A stretch of DNA of 9,977 nucleotides, taken from contig PUNP01000536.1 of NCBI GenBank assembly GCA_003551785.1, positions 1 through 9,977 on the forward strand, in the 5' to 3' direction. Source of the DNA: Candidatus Brocadiaceae bacterium. GTDB taxonomy: Bacteria > Planctomycetota > Brocadiia > SM23-32. A program made the position numbers and the translations under genes. Each line of letters opens with the position of its first letter. Position 1 is the stretch's first letter. This document shows positions 1 to 7,488 of this stretch, piece by piece. The notes under the pieces were generated by a model, which saw only the letters and a program-made list of their open reading frames with translations, searched no databases and had not been told where the DNA came from.

Positions 1-191
1 AAAAAAGGCTGCCGATGAAGGATTGCCCGCGGCCCGATATACACTTTTATGCCGGTTGGAACACGGTCTTTCAGGTCGGTTATGAATGAGGCATTTTTAC
101 TTGGAAATAGGATATTTATCCGTACTGCGCCGCTGAATACGCGCCCGAGAGGGTAAACCGTCGTTTGAGGACCCGGTTTTACACACTGCAA
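1..191 (-). other. Weak open frame through repeat copy 1, edge-truncated
   Basis: On the minus strand the frame is open from 239 to the window edge, after a TAA at 240-242. The only usual start codon in it is a TTG at 189-191. The weak GGAG that precedes this TTG lies about 11 nt away. From the TTG, 63 residues can be read, and I recognise no domain. Repeat copy 2 is open in the same frame, but the copies differ there only at first or second codon positions (Pro to Ser, Thr to Gly), with no silent change. That argues against selection on a protein. It is recorded as a possibility only. Confidence 0.12.
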
Positions 192-278
192 ATTTTGAAA
201 GTCTCCGAAATGATACTTAACACATTGATTTTCAATCCGTTATATTAAATGTTGCCGTTGGTTTATGAAACATGCAGG
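126..278. repeat. 153-bp direct repeat, copy 1
   Basis: This segment matches 9144-9296 in the same orientation without any gap. The four mismatches are at positions 160, 161, 176 and 271 (149/153 identical). Similarity stops sharply on the right and fades quickly on the left. It contains a small CCC-GAGA-GGG hairpin at 144-153 and a plus-strand promoter-like pair, TTAACA (217-222), 18 bp, TATATT (241-246). It lies beyond the 3' end of the ceramidase-like gene. I do not recognise it as a named repeat or RNA family. It could be a dispersed non-coding repeat, a duplicated regulatory region or the remnant of a small element. Confidence 0.95.
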
Positions 279-368
279 CTATACTATGAAAGGCATCTTG
301 TGTTACTATATTTCTCATTTTGCACCTTTTCGGCCACGCCCCTAGCTTCGTGATGGATGATGTGGGCT

Positions 369-2579
369 TTAAGGTGTGAATATCCGGGATTCAACTTCGT
401 AGCTGTGATTGGCGCCATGAGGGTCCCATATGGGGTCGGTTTCAGAGCTGCCGGACTCTTTAGAACGGTATTGTCCGCCGGCACGGAAGCGTAGCTTTTT
501 GCCAGCCTGGGCTTCTGGTTTCAGCCAGCAGGCCGTCCATATATTCGGAGACTCATATAATAGAAGGAGGTCGCGCCCCGGACCATGGGCTATCGTTACC
601 CACCCGTTTTCCCCCTTTGCCTCAACGGCGACCTGAGGCGGTGCAATATCATTGGTGCCGCCCTTGAAACGGAACTGGACGTATTTGTCGTTCAATGCGT
701 CGAAAGCAGGTTCTTCAACTACCCGGCCGACTTCCTGCGGTTCAAAAGCGGGGAATGACATTGCATGTTTGCGCACTTCATCGTCGATAGTGGCGAGAAA
801 TGAGCGTATTTCCTCGAAACCTTTATGGTCTGTCTCATGCCAGTCGGGCATTTCCGGCTGAAATGCTGTATTGGCGAACATGTGGGAGGCAAGCTTTACC
901 GTCGATGCAGCTATATGCTCGGCGGTACCGGGGCCGTATGGCGTGAGTGACTGTCGGTAATGGCTGCGATTTTCATATTCCCACCGGGTTACCGCATATC
1001 CAATATGGCCGTTGACAAAGTTGAGTACCACCGGATGCCTCACACGCTTCTCTTCGGGCAAGGCGTCCGAACCGAAGTTTTGGTTGATCCGCCGGCGCAC
1101 CCATTCAGGAGCATCTTCAAATATGTATCCCTGGTATATGTTGTCGTATGCCTTACCCAAACGGCTTTTTATGTTGATTGAGAGGTCAGATACTGTTTCC
1201 GCCGGTATGCCGACCAGAAGCATGTCGCCAAGGGTGAGCAAGTGCAGGCGGAAAGTGGAGGAATCCTGAATAACGCGGGGGGTAGGAAAGGGGGCGGAAA
1301 GGTAGTCTCTGAAATAGGTTACCGAGGGCATGGGATGTTCACAGGGGCCGGGTATATCCGCTGTTGCCTGCAGGATCTTCGGGGCCGTGTCGGGTTCTTT
1401 TTCTCCGGCGGTTTCATAGGCTTTGGCCATGGCGTGCGCTATAATTTCGCTCATTTCATTGAGCGTGTCAAAACCGGACCGCCAAAAATGATGATTTTCA
1501 TTGACATATCCTCTATCCGGTTCTATGTCGCCCATGGGGCCAGGAAGAGACATGGAGGGGGCGCCGATGATTTCCGTTACCCTTTCCTCAGCATGGACCG
1601 GCCATTCACCTGAAATCAGGCCGTGTCCGTCCGGGAGCGTTTCGGGGTGCAGCCCGAGAACGAACAGAAAAACAATTGTATCTTCTGGATTGTCTGCTGA
1701 GTCGATCCGTATTGCAGCTATTTCTGAATCGAAATGACTATGTGGATAGCCTACTGAAATACTCTCTTTATGCCCGCTTTCGGGTGATTCCATTTTTATT
1801 TTTCTCGGGCCGATAATGTTGCGCTGCACTTTGTCGAAGTGGGTATGACAGCTGCGCAGCGTTGCCGGCTGAAGGTTGCCGTATGCCATCTTAATCGCTT
1901 CGGCGATTTTATGGGTGACGTATACGAAATGTCTGGGATCGAAAGCATCTGCGAACAGCCATGGTCCGAAGGCTGCTGATACACCGTGCGGCGCCGAATG
2001 ATTGTGGGATCCCATAAGCATTAATTGATCGCGCCCTATACCGGTATCCTCTTTAATCAGTTCGGATACCCTGTGGGTTATCTGTTCGTGCATAAGGAAG
2101 GTATCAGCCCGGACAATAGCGGCTTTTTTATCGCCATTGCTTAAAACAAGTGCTCGCACGTGCGGGGGGGTTTCGATCCCCTTACCCGGATTTGCATAAA
2201 AGCTGTATTTTCCCGGTTGTATTGAATTGACTCGATTATGGAGGGTTATCAATGTGTGTTTGGTAGCGGAGCGCAGGAGTTTCTCTGGTCTTTCGGTGAA
2301 CTGAGTCAGATGTAGAGCTCCGAGAAGGAGCCGCGCTTTTTCGAATTTTCCTTTTTGGCTGTCTTGAGTGCCCACCTGGCCGGGTTTCGCTCCCGCACGC
2401 CATGGTATTGCTCTGTATCCGTAGCCCGCTTTAAAGGGGGGTGGAGTGGGTGCGCCGTAGCTCGTTTTGAGGTTTGTGGCCAGATAAAAGATTAAGGTTG
2501 CTGCAAGCAGGAACTTGACCGTGCCGGATATGATCCATGGGACATTATTCGCTTTTGTGTCAATGAAAAGAATTTTCAT
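369..2579 (-). CDS. Exported neutral/alkaline ceramidase-family protein with altered nucleophile motif
   Basis: The protein has 736 residues. A hydrophobic segment at about 14-35 followed by SYGA and a proline-rich stretch looks like a Sec signal peptide or anchor, so it probably acts outside the cytoplasm. The ceramidase N-terminal zinc-hydrolase domain spans about 85-570, and a C-terminal Ig-like domain about 600-733. Family members cleave the amide bond of ceramide. By motif, the zinc ligands are H192 (GSHNHSAPHG), H311 (before LISGEWP at 321-327), E461 (IPAET) and Y528 (GYAVT before WEYE and YGPG). The motif that is normally GDVSPN reads GDIEPD at 350-355, so E353 sits where the catalytic serine is expected. 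Family membership is secure, but ceramide as substrate is not. The start at 2577-2579 is the only Met before residue 163, and its ribosome binding site is weak. It is divergent from gltB and transcribed alone. Confidence 0.85.
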   Translation of the reverse strand: MKILFIDTKANNVPWIISGTVKFLLAATLIFYLATNLKTSYGAPTPPPFKAGYGYRAIPWRAGAKPGQVGTQDSQKGKFEKARLLLGALHLTQFTERPEKLLRSATKHTLITLHNRVNSIQPGKYSFYANPGKGIETPPHVRALVLSNGDKKAAIVRADTFLMHEQITHRVSELIKEDTGIGRDQLMLMGSHNHSAPHGVSAAFGPWLFADAFDPRHFVYVTHKIAEAIKMAYGNLQPATLRSCHTHFDKVQRNIIGPRKIKMESPESGHKESISVGYPHSHFDSEIAAIRIDSADNPEDTIVFLFVLGLHPETLPDGHGLISGEWPVHAEERVTEIIGAPSMSLPGPMGDIEPDRGYVNENHHFWRSGFDTLNEMSEIIAHAMAKAYETAGEKEPDTAPKILQATADIPGPCEHPMPSVTYFRDYLSAPFPTPRVIQDSSTFRLHLLTLGDMLLVGIPAETVSDLSINIKSRLGKAYDNIYQGYIFEDAPEWVRRRINQNFGSDALPEEKRVRHPVVLNFVNGHIGYAVTRWEYENRSHYRQSLTPYGPGTAEHIAASTVKLASHMFANTAFQPEMPDWHETDHKGFEEIRSFLATIDDEVRKHAMSFPAFEPQEVGRVVEEPAFDALNDKYVQFRFKGGTNDIAPPQVAVEAKGENGWVTIAHGPGRDLLLLYESPNIWTACWLKPEAQAGKKLRFRAGGQYRSKESGSSETDPIWDPHGANHSYEVESRIFTP

Positions 2580-2758
2580 TTTTTACCAGAGTCTTGAGTT
2601 TCCTTTACGCCGGATTGTAAATATTCACCGAGTACTTACACTATTCTTTTGCGTAATCCCAGCATCCGAAAAGATCACGGGGACCTATTATAACATACGC
2701 ATCGAACCCGGCGAAAGTTACATTCAAGGTGGAAAAGTAGAAGTTAACATTACTTACC

Positions 2759-2776
2759 TTTGGCACAACTATTGCT
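2759..2776 (+). promoter_or_regulatory. Sigma-54 (RpoN) promoter for gltBD
   Basis: The sequence reads TTTGGCAC, five bases, TTGCT. GG (2762-2763) and GC (2774-2775) are separated by exactly 10 bp, the fixed spacing of -24/-12 elements, and it agrees with TTGGCAC-N5-TTGCW. It points at gltB, and the predicted transcript start is near 2787, giving a leader of about 79 nt. RpoN promoters need an AAA+ activator. A TATAAT at 2788-2793 overlaps the predicted start but has no matching -35 hexamer at usable spacing. Confidence 0.75.
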
Positions 2777-2811
2777 CTATTTAAGTATATAATGCAAATT
2801 TGACGTTGGGT

Positions 2812-2828
2812 TGCACATTTTTTGTGCA
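2812..2828. promoter_or_regulatory. NtrC-like dyad TGCAC-N7-GTGCA
   Basis: TGCAC (2812-2816), a 7-bp A/T spacer (2817-2823) and GTGCA (2824-2828) reproduce the half-sites and spacing of the enterobacterial NtrC consensus. It lies downstream of the predicted sigma-54 transcript start, centred near +34, whereas NtrC enhancers usually lie about 100 bp upstream. It could be a downstream enhancer, a repressor site or the site of another dimeric regulator. In the transcript it would form only a 5-bp stem. Confidence 0.5.
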
Positions 2829-2852
2829 CCAATCCCTGCTATTAAACGTAAA

Positions 2853-2859
2853 GAGGAAG
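2853..2859 (+). promoter_or_regulatory. Ribosome binding site that fixes the gltB start
   Basis: GAGGAAG with its core AGGA at 2854-2857 stands 8 nt before ATG 2866. The frame is open upstream to a TTG at 2800, but that codon has no such site, and starting there would place the predicted sigma-54 transcript start only about 13 nt ahead of it. Confidence 0.7.
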
Positions 2860-2865
2860 CATGCC

Positions 2866-5800
2866 ATGGAGAAGATAATGTTCAGCAGTCGTGATTTGAC
2901 CGACCAATCCACCAGCACATCAGATAACGCCCCACCACGCAGTAAGGTTACTTCGACTCATTTGCAGCCCCAGGGGCTTTATGACCCGATAAACGAGCAT
3001 GATTCGTGTGGTGTAGGTTTTCTGGCCGACCTCAGTGCAAAGCCCTCTCACAGGCTTGTCGAACAAAGCATTGAAGTGCTCATCAATTTACAGCACAGGG
3101 GGGCGGCCGGGGCGGATGAGGGGACGGGAGACGGTGCCGGGCTGCTGCTGCAAGTGCCTGACAAATTTTTGCGCAGAGAACTAAAAAAGAGTAAAATGTC
3201 ATTGCCCACACAAGGCGGCTACGGTGTGGGTGTCGCTTTCTTATCACAAAACGATACCGAAAGCCTCAAAGCGAAAGAACTCATTGAAGAGGTGGTCGGC
3301 GGCGAAAACTGCAGGCTGCTGGGTTGGCGCTCTGTTCCCTTTGAAGCCTCGGCGCTCGGTGCACAGGCACGTGAGGATATGCCCGATATCGTGCAGTTTT
3401 TCGTGGCGGGCAAAGAGATAGGCGATGCGCTGGAGAGAAAATTATTCATTTTGCGCCGGGTTATTGAACGCAGTGCTCAAAAGTTGGGCATCAGATGCTA
3501 TGTTCCGAGCCTTTCCGCCCGCACCATTGTCTATAAGGGGCTGATGCTGGCTCCGCAGCTTGCAGAATTTTATCCCGATCTGTCCGACAGCGATTTGCTC
3601 AGTGCCCTGGCGGTTGTGCACCAGCGCTACAGCACCAATACCCAACCCACGTGGGAACTCGCCCAGCCGTTCAGGATGCTGGCACATAACGGTGAAATCA
3701 ATGCCTTGCGCGGGAACATTAATTGGATGAAGGCCCGGCAGGACAATCTCGAATCACCGCTTTTCGGTGAGGATATTAAGAAACTGCTGCCCATTATTGA
3801 GGAGGGAGTCAGCGACTCTGCCTGTCTGGATAATGTGCTTGAGCTGCTCAGCCGTGGTGGCCGTTCGCTGTCGCATTCAATGATGATGCTCATACCACAG
3901 GCCTGGGGCGCGAAATACCCCATCGGGCCCGATCTGCGGGGGTTCTTCGAATACCATGCCGGGCTGATGGAACCGTGGGACGGCCCCGCCGCCGTTGCGT
4001 TCACCGACGGACGGAAAGTGGGGGCGCTCCTGGACAGAAACGGTCTGCGCCCAGGCAGATATACCGTCACCAAAGACGGGTTCGTCGTTTTCGCTTCAGA
4101 GACCGGTGTGCTTGATATCGCACCTTCGGATGTTGAGACCAAGGGCGCGCTGCGCCCCGGACAGATGTTTCTTGCCGATCTGGAGGACGGACGCATGGTG
4201 TATGACACCCAGTTGAAAATGTATTTAGCGAGAAGACGTCCGTATCGTCGGTGGGTCAATGAGAACAAAATCTCTATCCATGGGCTTTACGGTGCAGTAT
4301 CAGCCGTGAAGCCGTCCCAGGATTCCCTTTCCCAACAGCATAAGCTTTTTGGGTATACACGGGAGGATATGAACCGGATTCTTAATCCTATGGCTGTTGA
4401 CGGGAAAGAGCCTGTAGGTTCGATGGGGGCTGATCAGCCGCCGGCCGTTTTGTCGGAAAAACCCCAGCTCCTTTACTGGTATTTCAAACAGCTCTTCGCT
4501 CAGGTCACCAATCCGGCTATCGACCCCATTCGTGAGGAACTTGTCATGTCGCTGATGACTTTCATCGGTATCTCGGACAACATTTTAACCGAAGTGCCCA
4601 GCCATGCAAGGCTCCTGAAACTCAATCATCCGGTGCTGTCGAATGAGGACCTCGAGCGTGTAAAGACGCTCAATTTAAAAGACTTTTCCAGCCATACACT
4701 GAAGATGATGTTCCCCTGTGATGGTGACGGTGCTGATTTGGAGCAAGCGCTTGGCAGACTCTGCCAGGAAGCCGAAGAGGCTGTGCGCAGCGGAGAGAGT
4801 ATATTGATATTGAGTGATATGGACCTGCCGGAAAACCAGGCCCCCATTCCGGCGTTGCTGGCGGTGGCGGCGGTGAACAAGCATCTGATAAAAGTTAATC
4901 TGCGCACTCCAACCGGCTTGATTGTTCAAAGCGGTGAAGTGCGCGAAGTGATGCATGCAGCCCTGCTTCTGGGGTATGGCGCCAGTGCGGTTAACCCCTA
5001 TCTCGCCTTCGAAACCGTTGCTAAAATGGCAGAAGACGATCTGCTTGATAAAAAGATAAGCATCACCAGGGCTGTCGAAAATTACATCCAGGCTATATGC
5101 AAAGGACTGCTGAAAATTATGTCGAAAAGCGGTATTTCAACCCTCCGCAGCTATCGCAGCGCCCAGGTTTTTGAAGCTGTGGGATTGAACAGGAGCGTGA
5201 TCAACCGGTATTTTGAGGGTACGGCTTCAAGGGTTGGTGGCATTGGTCTTGATGAAATTGCTGCGGAAACACGCTCTCGATACCTCCAAGCGACTGCACC
5301 GTCTAAGAGGAAGGTGGAACCGCTCACTTCCGGTGGGCATTATTCTGTCAGAAAAGACGGTGAGCGGCACCTGTGGACGCCGGAGTCGATTCATAATCTC
5401 CAGCGTGCTGCGAGGGAGAATGATTATGACCGATATAAGAAATATGCCCGCATTATTAACGACCAGTCGGAACGCCAGAGCACGTTTCGCGGACTTTTTA
5501 AGTTTAAGCCTTCTGTCCCTGTACCGCTGGAAGAAGTGGAAAGTGAAGAGAATATCATGCGGCGGTTTGTTACCGGTGCGATGTCGTTTGGTTCCATCAG
5601 CCGCGAGGCGCATGAAACGCTTGCCATAGCGATGAACAGGATAGGCGGGATGAGCAACAGCGGAGAGGGGGGGGAGGACCCTCGGCGTTACGAACCGCTG
5701 CCCGGCGGTGATTCGCTGGTCAGTGCAATCAAGCAGATAGCCAGCGGTCGGTTCGGAGTGACTGCGCAGTATCTGGCCAATGCTAAAGATTTGCAGATAA

Positions 5801-7467
5801 AAATTGCGCAGGGTGCCAAGCCCGGCGAAGGTGGTCAGCTGCCCGGATATAAGGTCGATCAGGTCATCGCCCGTGTAAGACATTCCACTCCGGGTGTAAC
5901 TCTTATTTCACCGCCACCGCACCACGATATTTATTCGATTGAGGATATTGCTCAGCTGATTTATGATCTGAAATGCGCCAATCCCGAGGCCCGTATTTCC
6001 GTCAAGCTCGTTTCATGTCTCGGTGTGGGGACGGTCGCCGCCGGGGTCGCCAAGGCGCATGCGGATATGATATTGATAAGCGGTTATGACGGCGGCACAG
6101 GCGCCTCGCCGCTTTCATCGATCAAGCATGCAGGTATCCCCTGGGAAATTGGACTTTCGGAAACGCAGCAGACTCTCGTGCTGAACAAACTCAGAAGCAG
6201 AGTGCGGCTCCAGGTCGACGGGCAGATTAAGACCGGGCGTGATATAGTTGTGGGGGCCTTGCTGGGGGCGGAAGAATTCGGTGTAGCTACGGCTGCCCTG
6301 GTGGTGAGCGGGTGTGTGATGATGCGCAAGTGCCATAAAAACACCTGCCCGGTCGGTATTGCCACCCAGGACCCCGAGCTGAGGAGGAGGTTTGCCGGCA
6401 AGCCCGAACACCTCGTCAATTACTTCCGCATGGCGGCCACTGAAACGCGTGAAATTATGGCCGAATTAGGTGTCAAAAAAATTGATGAATTGGTGGGACG
6501 AAGTGATTTGCTCGTGATGGATGATGCCGTGAAGTTATGGAAGGCCAGAGGCCTTGATTATTCCGGCATTCTCCACAAAGTGGATGCTGACCCTGAAGAA
6601 CAACGATGCGCGATGCGTCAGGAGCACGGGATAGAGCAGGCGCTGGATTACACGATGATGCCTGAGCTCGAGGAGGCCATTGAGACCGGAAAACCTGTAG
6701 AGTTGGAGAATAAAATAAGGAACGTGCACAGGACGGTGGGCACGATAATCTCTAACCGAATCGCTAAGAAGTATGGGCTGGAAGGCTTGCCGGAAGATAC
6801 GATAAATCTGAATTTCGAAGGCGCTGCGGGACAGAGCTTTGGAGCGTTCTGCAGCCCGGGCATGACTTTTACGCTCGAAGGTGAGGCAAATGACTACCTC
6901 GGGAAAGGCCTTTCCGGGGCGAAAATAATACTGCGCCCCTACAAGGGCGCTTCTTATGACCCGGAAAACAACATTGTGGCGGGAAATGTTGCTTTATACG
7001 GTGCGACTGACGGTGAACTATACTGCTGCGGCAGAGCGGGGGAGCGGTTCGCGATAAGAAACAGCGGTGCACAGGCCGTCGTGGAGGGAGTGGGTGATCA
7101 TGGATGTGAATACATGACCGGAGGTACCGTTGTCGTACTCGGAGATACAGGTGTCAATTTCGCCGCCGGCATGAGCGGTGGTATTGCTTATGTCTACGAC
7201 CGAACAGGACTTTTTGATGATAAATGCAATCTGGATATGGTTGATTTAGAGATCGTGAAAAATCCGGAAGACCTGAGCCTGCTGAGGTATTTGATAGCTA
7301 AACATCGTGAATATACCGGCAGTAAACGAGCTGCTGATATACTGGATAACTGGGAAGACCGGCTGCCGCATTTTGTCAAGGTCTTTCCCATGGAATATAA
7401 ACGGGTACTCGGAGAGATGAGTAAGGAAGATTTAGAGACAGAGCGTGTCGAGGTGGAAAACAGTTAA
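2866..7467 (+). CDS. gltB: Glutamate synthase (NADPH-type) large subunit
   Basis: This 1533-residue protein is the alpha chain of cytoplasmic glutamate synthase. It hydrolyses glutamine, channels the ammonia to 2-oxoglutarate and makes glutamate with electrons from GltD. Domains in order: a propeptide of 47 residues; a class II amidotransferase domain from C48 (HDSCGVGF), with RYSTNT (254-259) and HNGEIN (274-279), to about 470; a central domain at about 530-810; an FMN barrel at about 880-1240 with GAKPGEGGQLPG (983-994) and the 3Fe-4S cysteines C1150, C1156 and C1161; and a C-terminal beta-helix domain at about 1310-1500. Length and all these motifs match the family, so it appears intact. 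The ATG was chosen for its ribosome binding site; ATG 2878 is possible but less likely. A sigma-54 promoter precedes it, and gltD follows after 21 bp. An eight-G run lies at 5667-5674. Confidence 0.98.
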   Translation: MEKIMFSSRDLTDQSTSTSDNAPPRSKVTSTHLQPQGLYDPINEHDSCGVGFLADLSAKPSHRLVEQSIEVLINLQHRGAAGADEGTGDGAGLLLQVPDKFLRRELKKSKMSLPTQGGYGVGVAFLSQNDTESLKAKELIEEVVGGENCRLLGWRSVPFEASALGAQAREDMPDIVQFFVAGKEIGDALERKLFILRRVIERSAQKLGIRCYVPSLSARTIVYKGLMLAPQLAEFYPDLSDSDLLSALAVVHQRYSTNTQPTWELAQPFRMLAHNGEINALRGNINWMKARQDNLESPLFGEDIKKLLPIIEEGVSDSACLDNVLELLSRGGRSLSHSMMMLIPQAWGAKYPIGPDLRGFFEYHAGLMEPWDGPAAVAFTDGRKVGALLDRNGLRPGRYTVTKDGFVVFASETGVLDIAPSDVETKGALRPGQMFLADLEDGRMVYDTQLKMYLARRRPYRRWVNENKISIHGLYGAVSAVKPSQDSLSQQHKLFGYTREDMNRILNPMAVDGKEPVGSMGADQPPAVLSEKPQLLYWYFKQLFAQVTNPAIDPIREELVMSLMTFIGISDNILTEVPSHARLLKLNHPVLSNEDLERVKTLNLKDFSSHTLKMMFPCDGDGADLEQALGRLCQEAEEAVRSGESILILSDMDLPENQAPIPALLAVAAVNKHLIKVNLRTPTGLIVQSGEVREVMHAALLLGYGASAVNPYLAFETVAKMAEDDLLDKKISITRAVENYIQAICKGLLKIMSKSGISTLRSYRSAQVFEAVGLNRSVINRYFEGTASRVGGIGLDEIAAETRSRYLQATAPSKRKVEPLTSGGHYSVRKDGERHLWTPESIHNLQRAARENDYDRYKKYARIINDQSERQSTFRGLFKFKPSVPVPLEEVESEENIMRRFVTGAMSFGSISREAHETLAIAMNRIGGMSNSGEGGEDPRRYEPLPGGDSLVSAIKQIASGRFGVTAQYLANAKDLQIKIAQGAKPGEGGQLPGYKVDQVIARVRHSTPGVTLISPPPHHDIYSIEDIAQLIYDLKCANPEARISVKLVSCLGVGTVAAGVAKAHADMILISGYDGGTGASPLSSIKHAGIPWEIGLSETQQTLVLNKLRSRVRLQVDGQIKTGRDIVVGALLGAEEFGVATAALVVSGCVMMRKCHKNTCPVGIATQDPELRRRFAGKPEHLVNYFRMAATETREIMAELGVKKIDELVGRSDLLVMDDAVKLWKARGLDYSGILHKVDADPEEQRCAMRQEHGIEQALDYTMMPELEEAIETGKPVELENKIRNVHRTVGTIISNRIAKKYGLEGLPEDTINLNFEGAAGQSFGAFCSPGMTFTLEGEANDYLGKGLSGAKIILRPYKGASYDPENNIVAGNVALYGATDGELYCCGRAGERFAIRNSGAQAVVEGVGDHGCEYMTGGTVVVLGDTGVNFAAGMSGGIAYVYDRTGLFDDKCNLDMVDLEIVKNPEDLSLLRYLIAKHREYTGSKRAADILDNWEDRLPHFVKVFPMEYKRVLGEMSKEDLETERVEVENS

Positions 7468-7488
7468 AATATAAAAGGAGCGTGTAAG

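Larger units (their letters stand above)
1..368. other. Gene-poor left edge with repeat copy 1
   Basis: No confident gene is visible here. Positions 1-125 have short open stretches in several frames but no start with a ribosome binding site, so the tail of a neighbouring gene cannot be recognised. Positions 126-278 are the first copy of the 153-bp direct repeat. Positions 279-368 are the 3' flank of the minus-strand ceramidase-like gene. I see no clear hairpin plus T-run terminator for that gene in this flank. Confidence 0.6.

Noticed and set aside
2687..2692. Minus-strand TATAAT as promoter of the ceramidase-like gene
   Set aside because: The -10 hexamer is perfect, but the expected -35 region (about 2710-2716) reads TTTCGC or TTCGCC on the minus strand, too poor to call.
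2788..2793. TATAAT as a sigma-70 -10 element for gltB
   Set aside because: No -35 match exists at 16-18 bp. TTGGCA at 2760-2765 is 22 bp away. The hexamer more likely reflects A/T-rich initial transcribed DNA.
2800..2865. An upstream TTG start that would add 22 residues to GltB
   Set aside because: It has no good ribosome binding site, lies only about 13 nt after the predicted sigma-54 start, and would run through the NtrC-like dyad. ATG 2866 has AGGA at 8 nt.
3627..4268. Minus-strand 213-codon frame inside gltB, and a similar one at 5227-5883
   Set aside because: Both lie wholly within conserved GltB coding sequence and resemble no protein.
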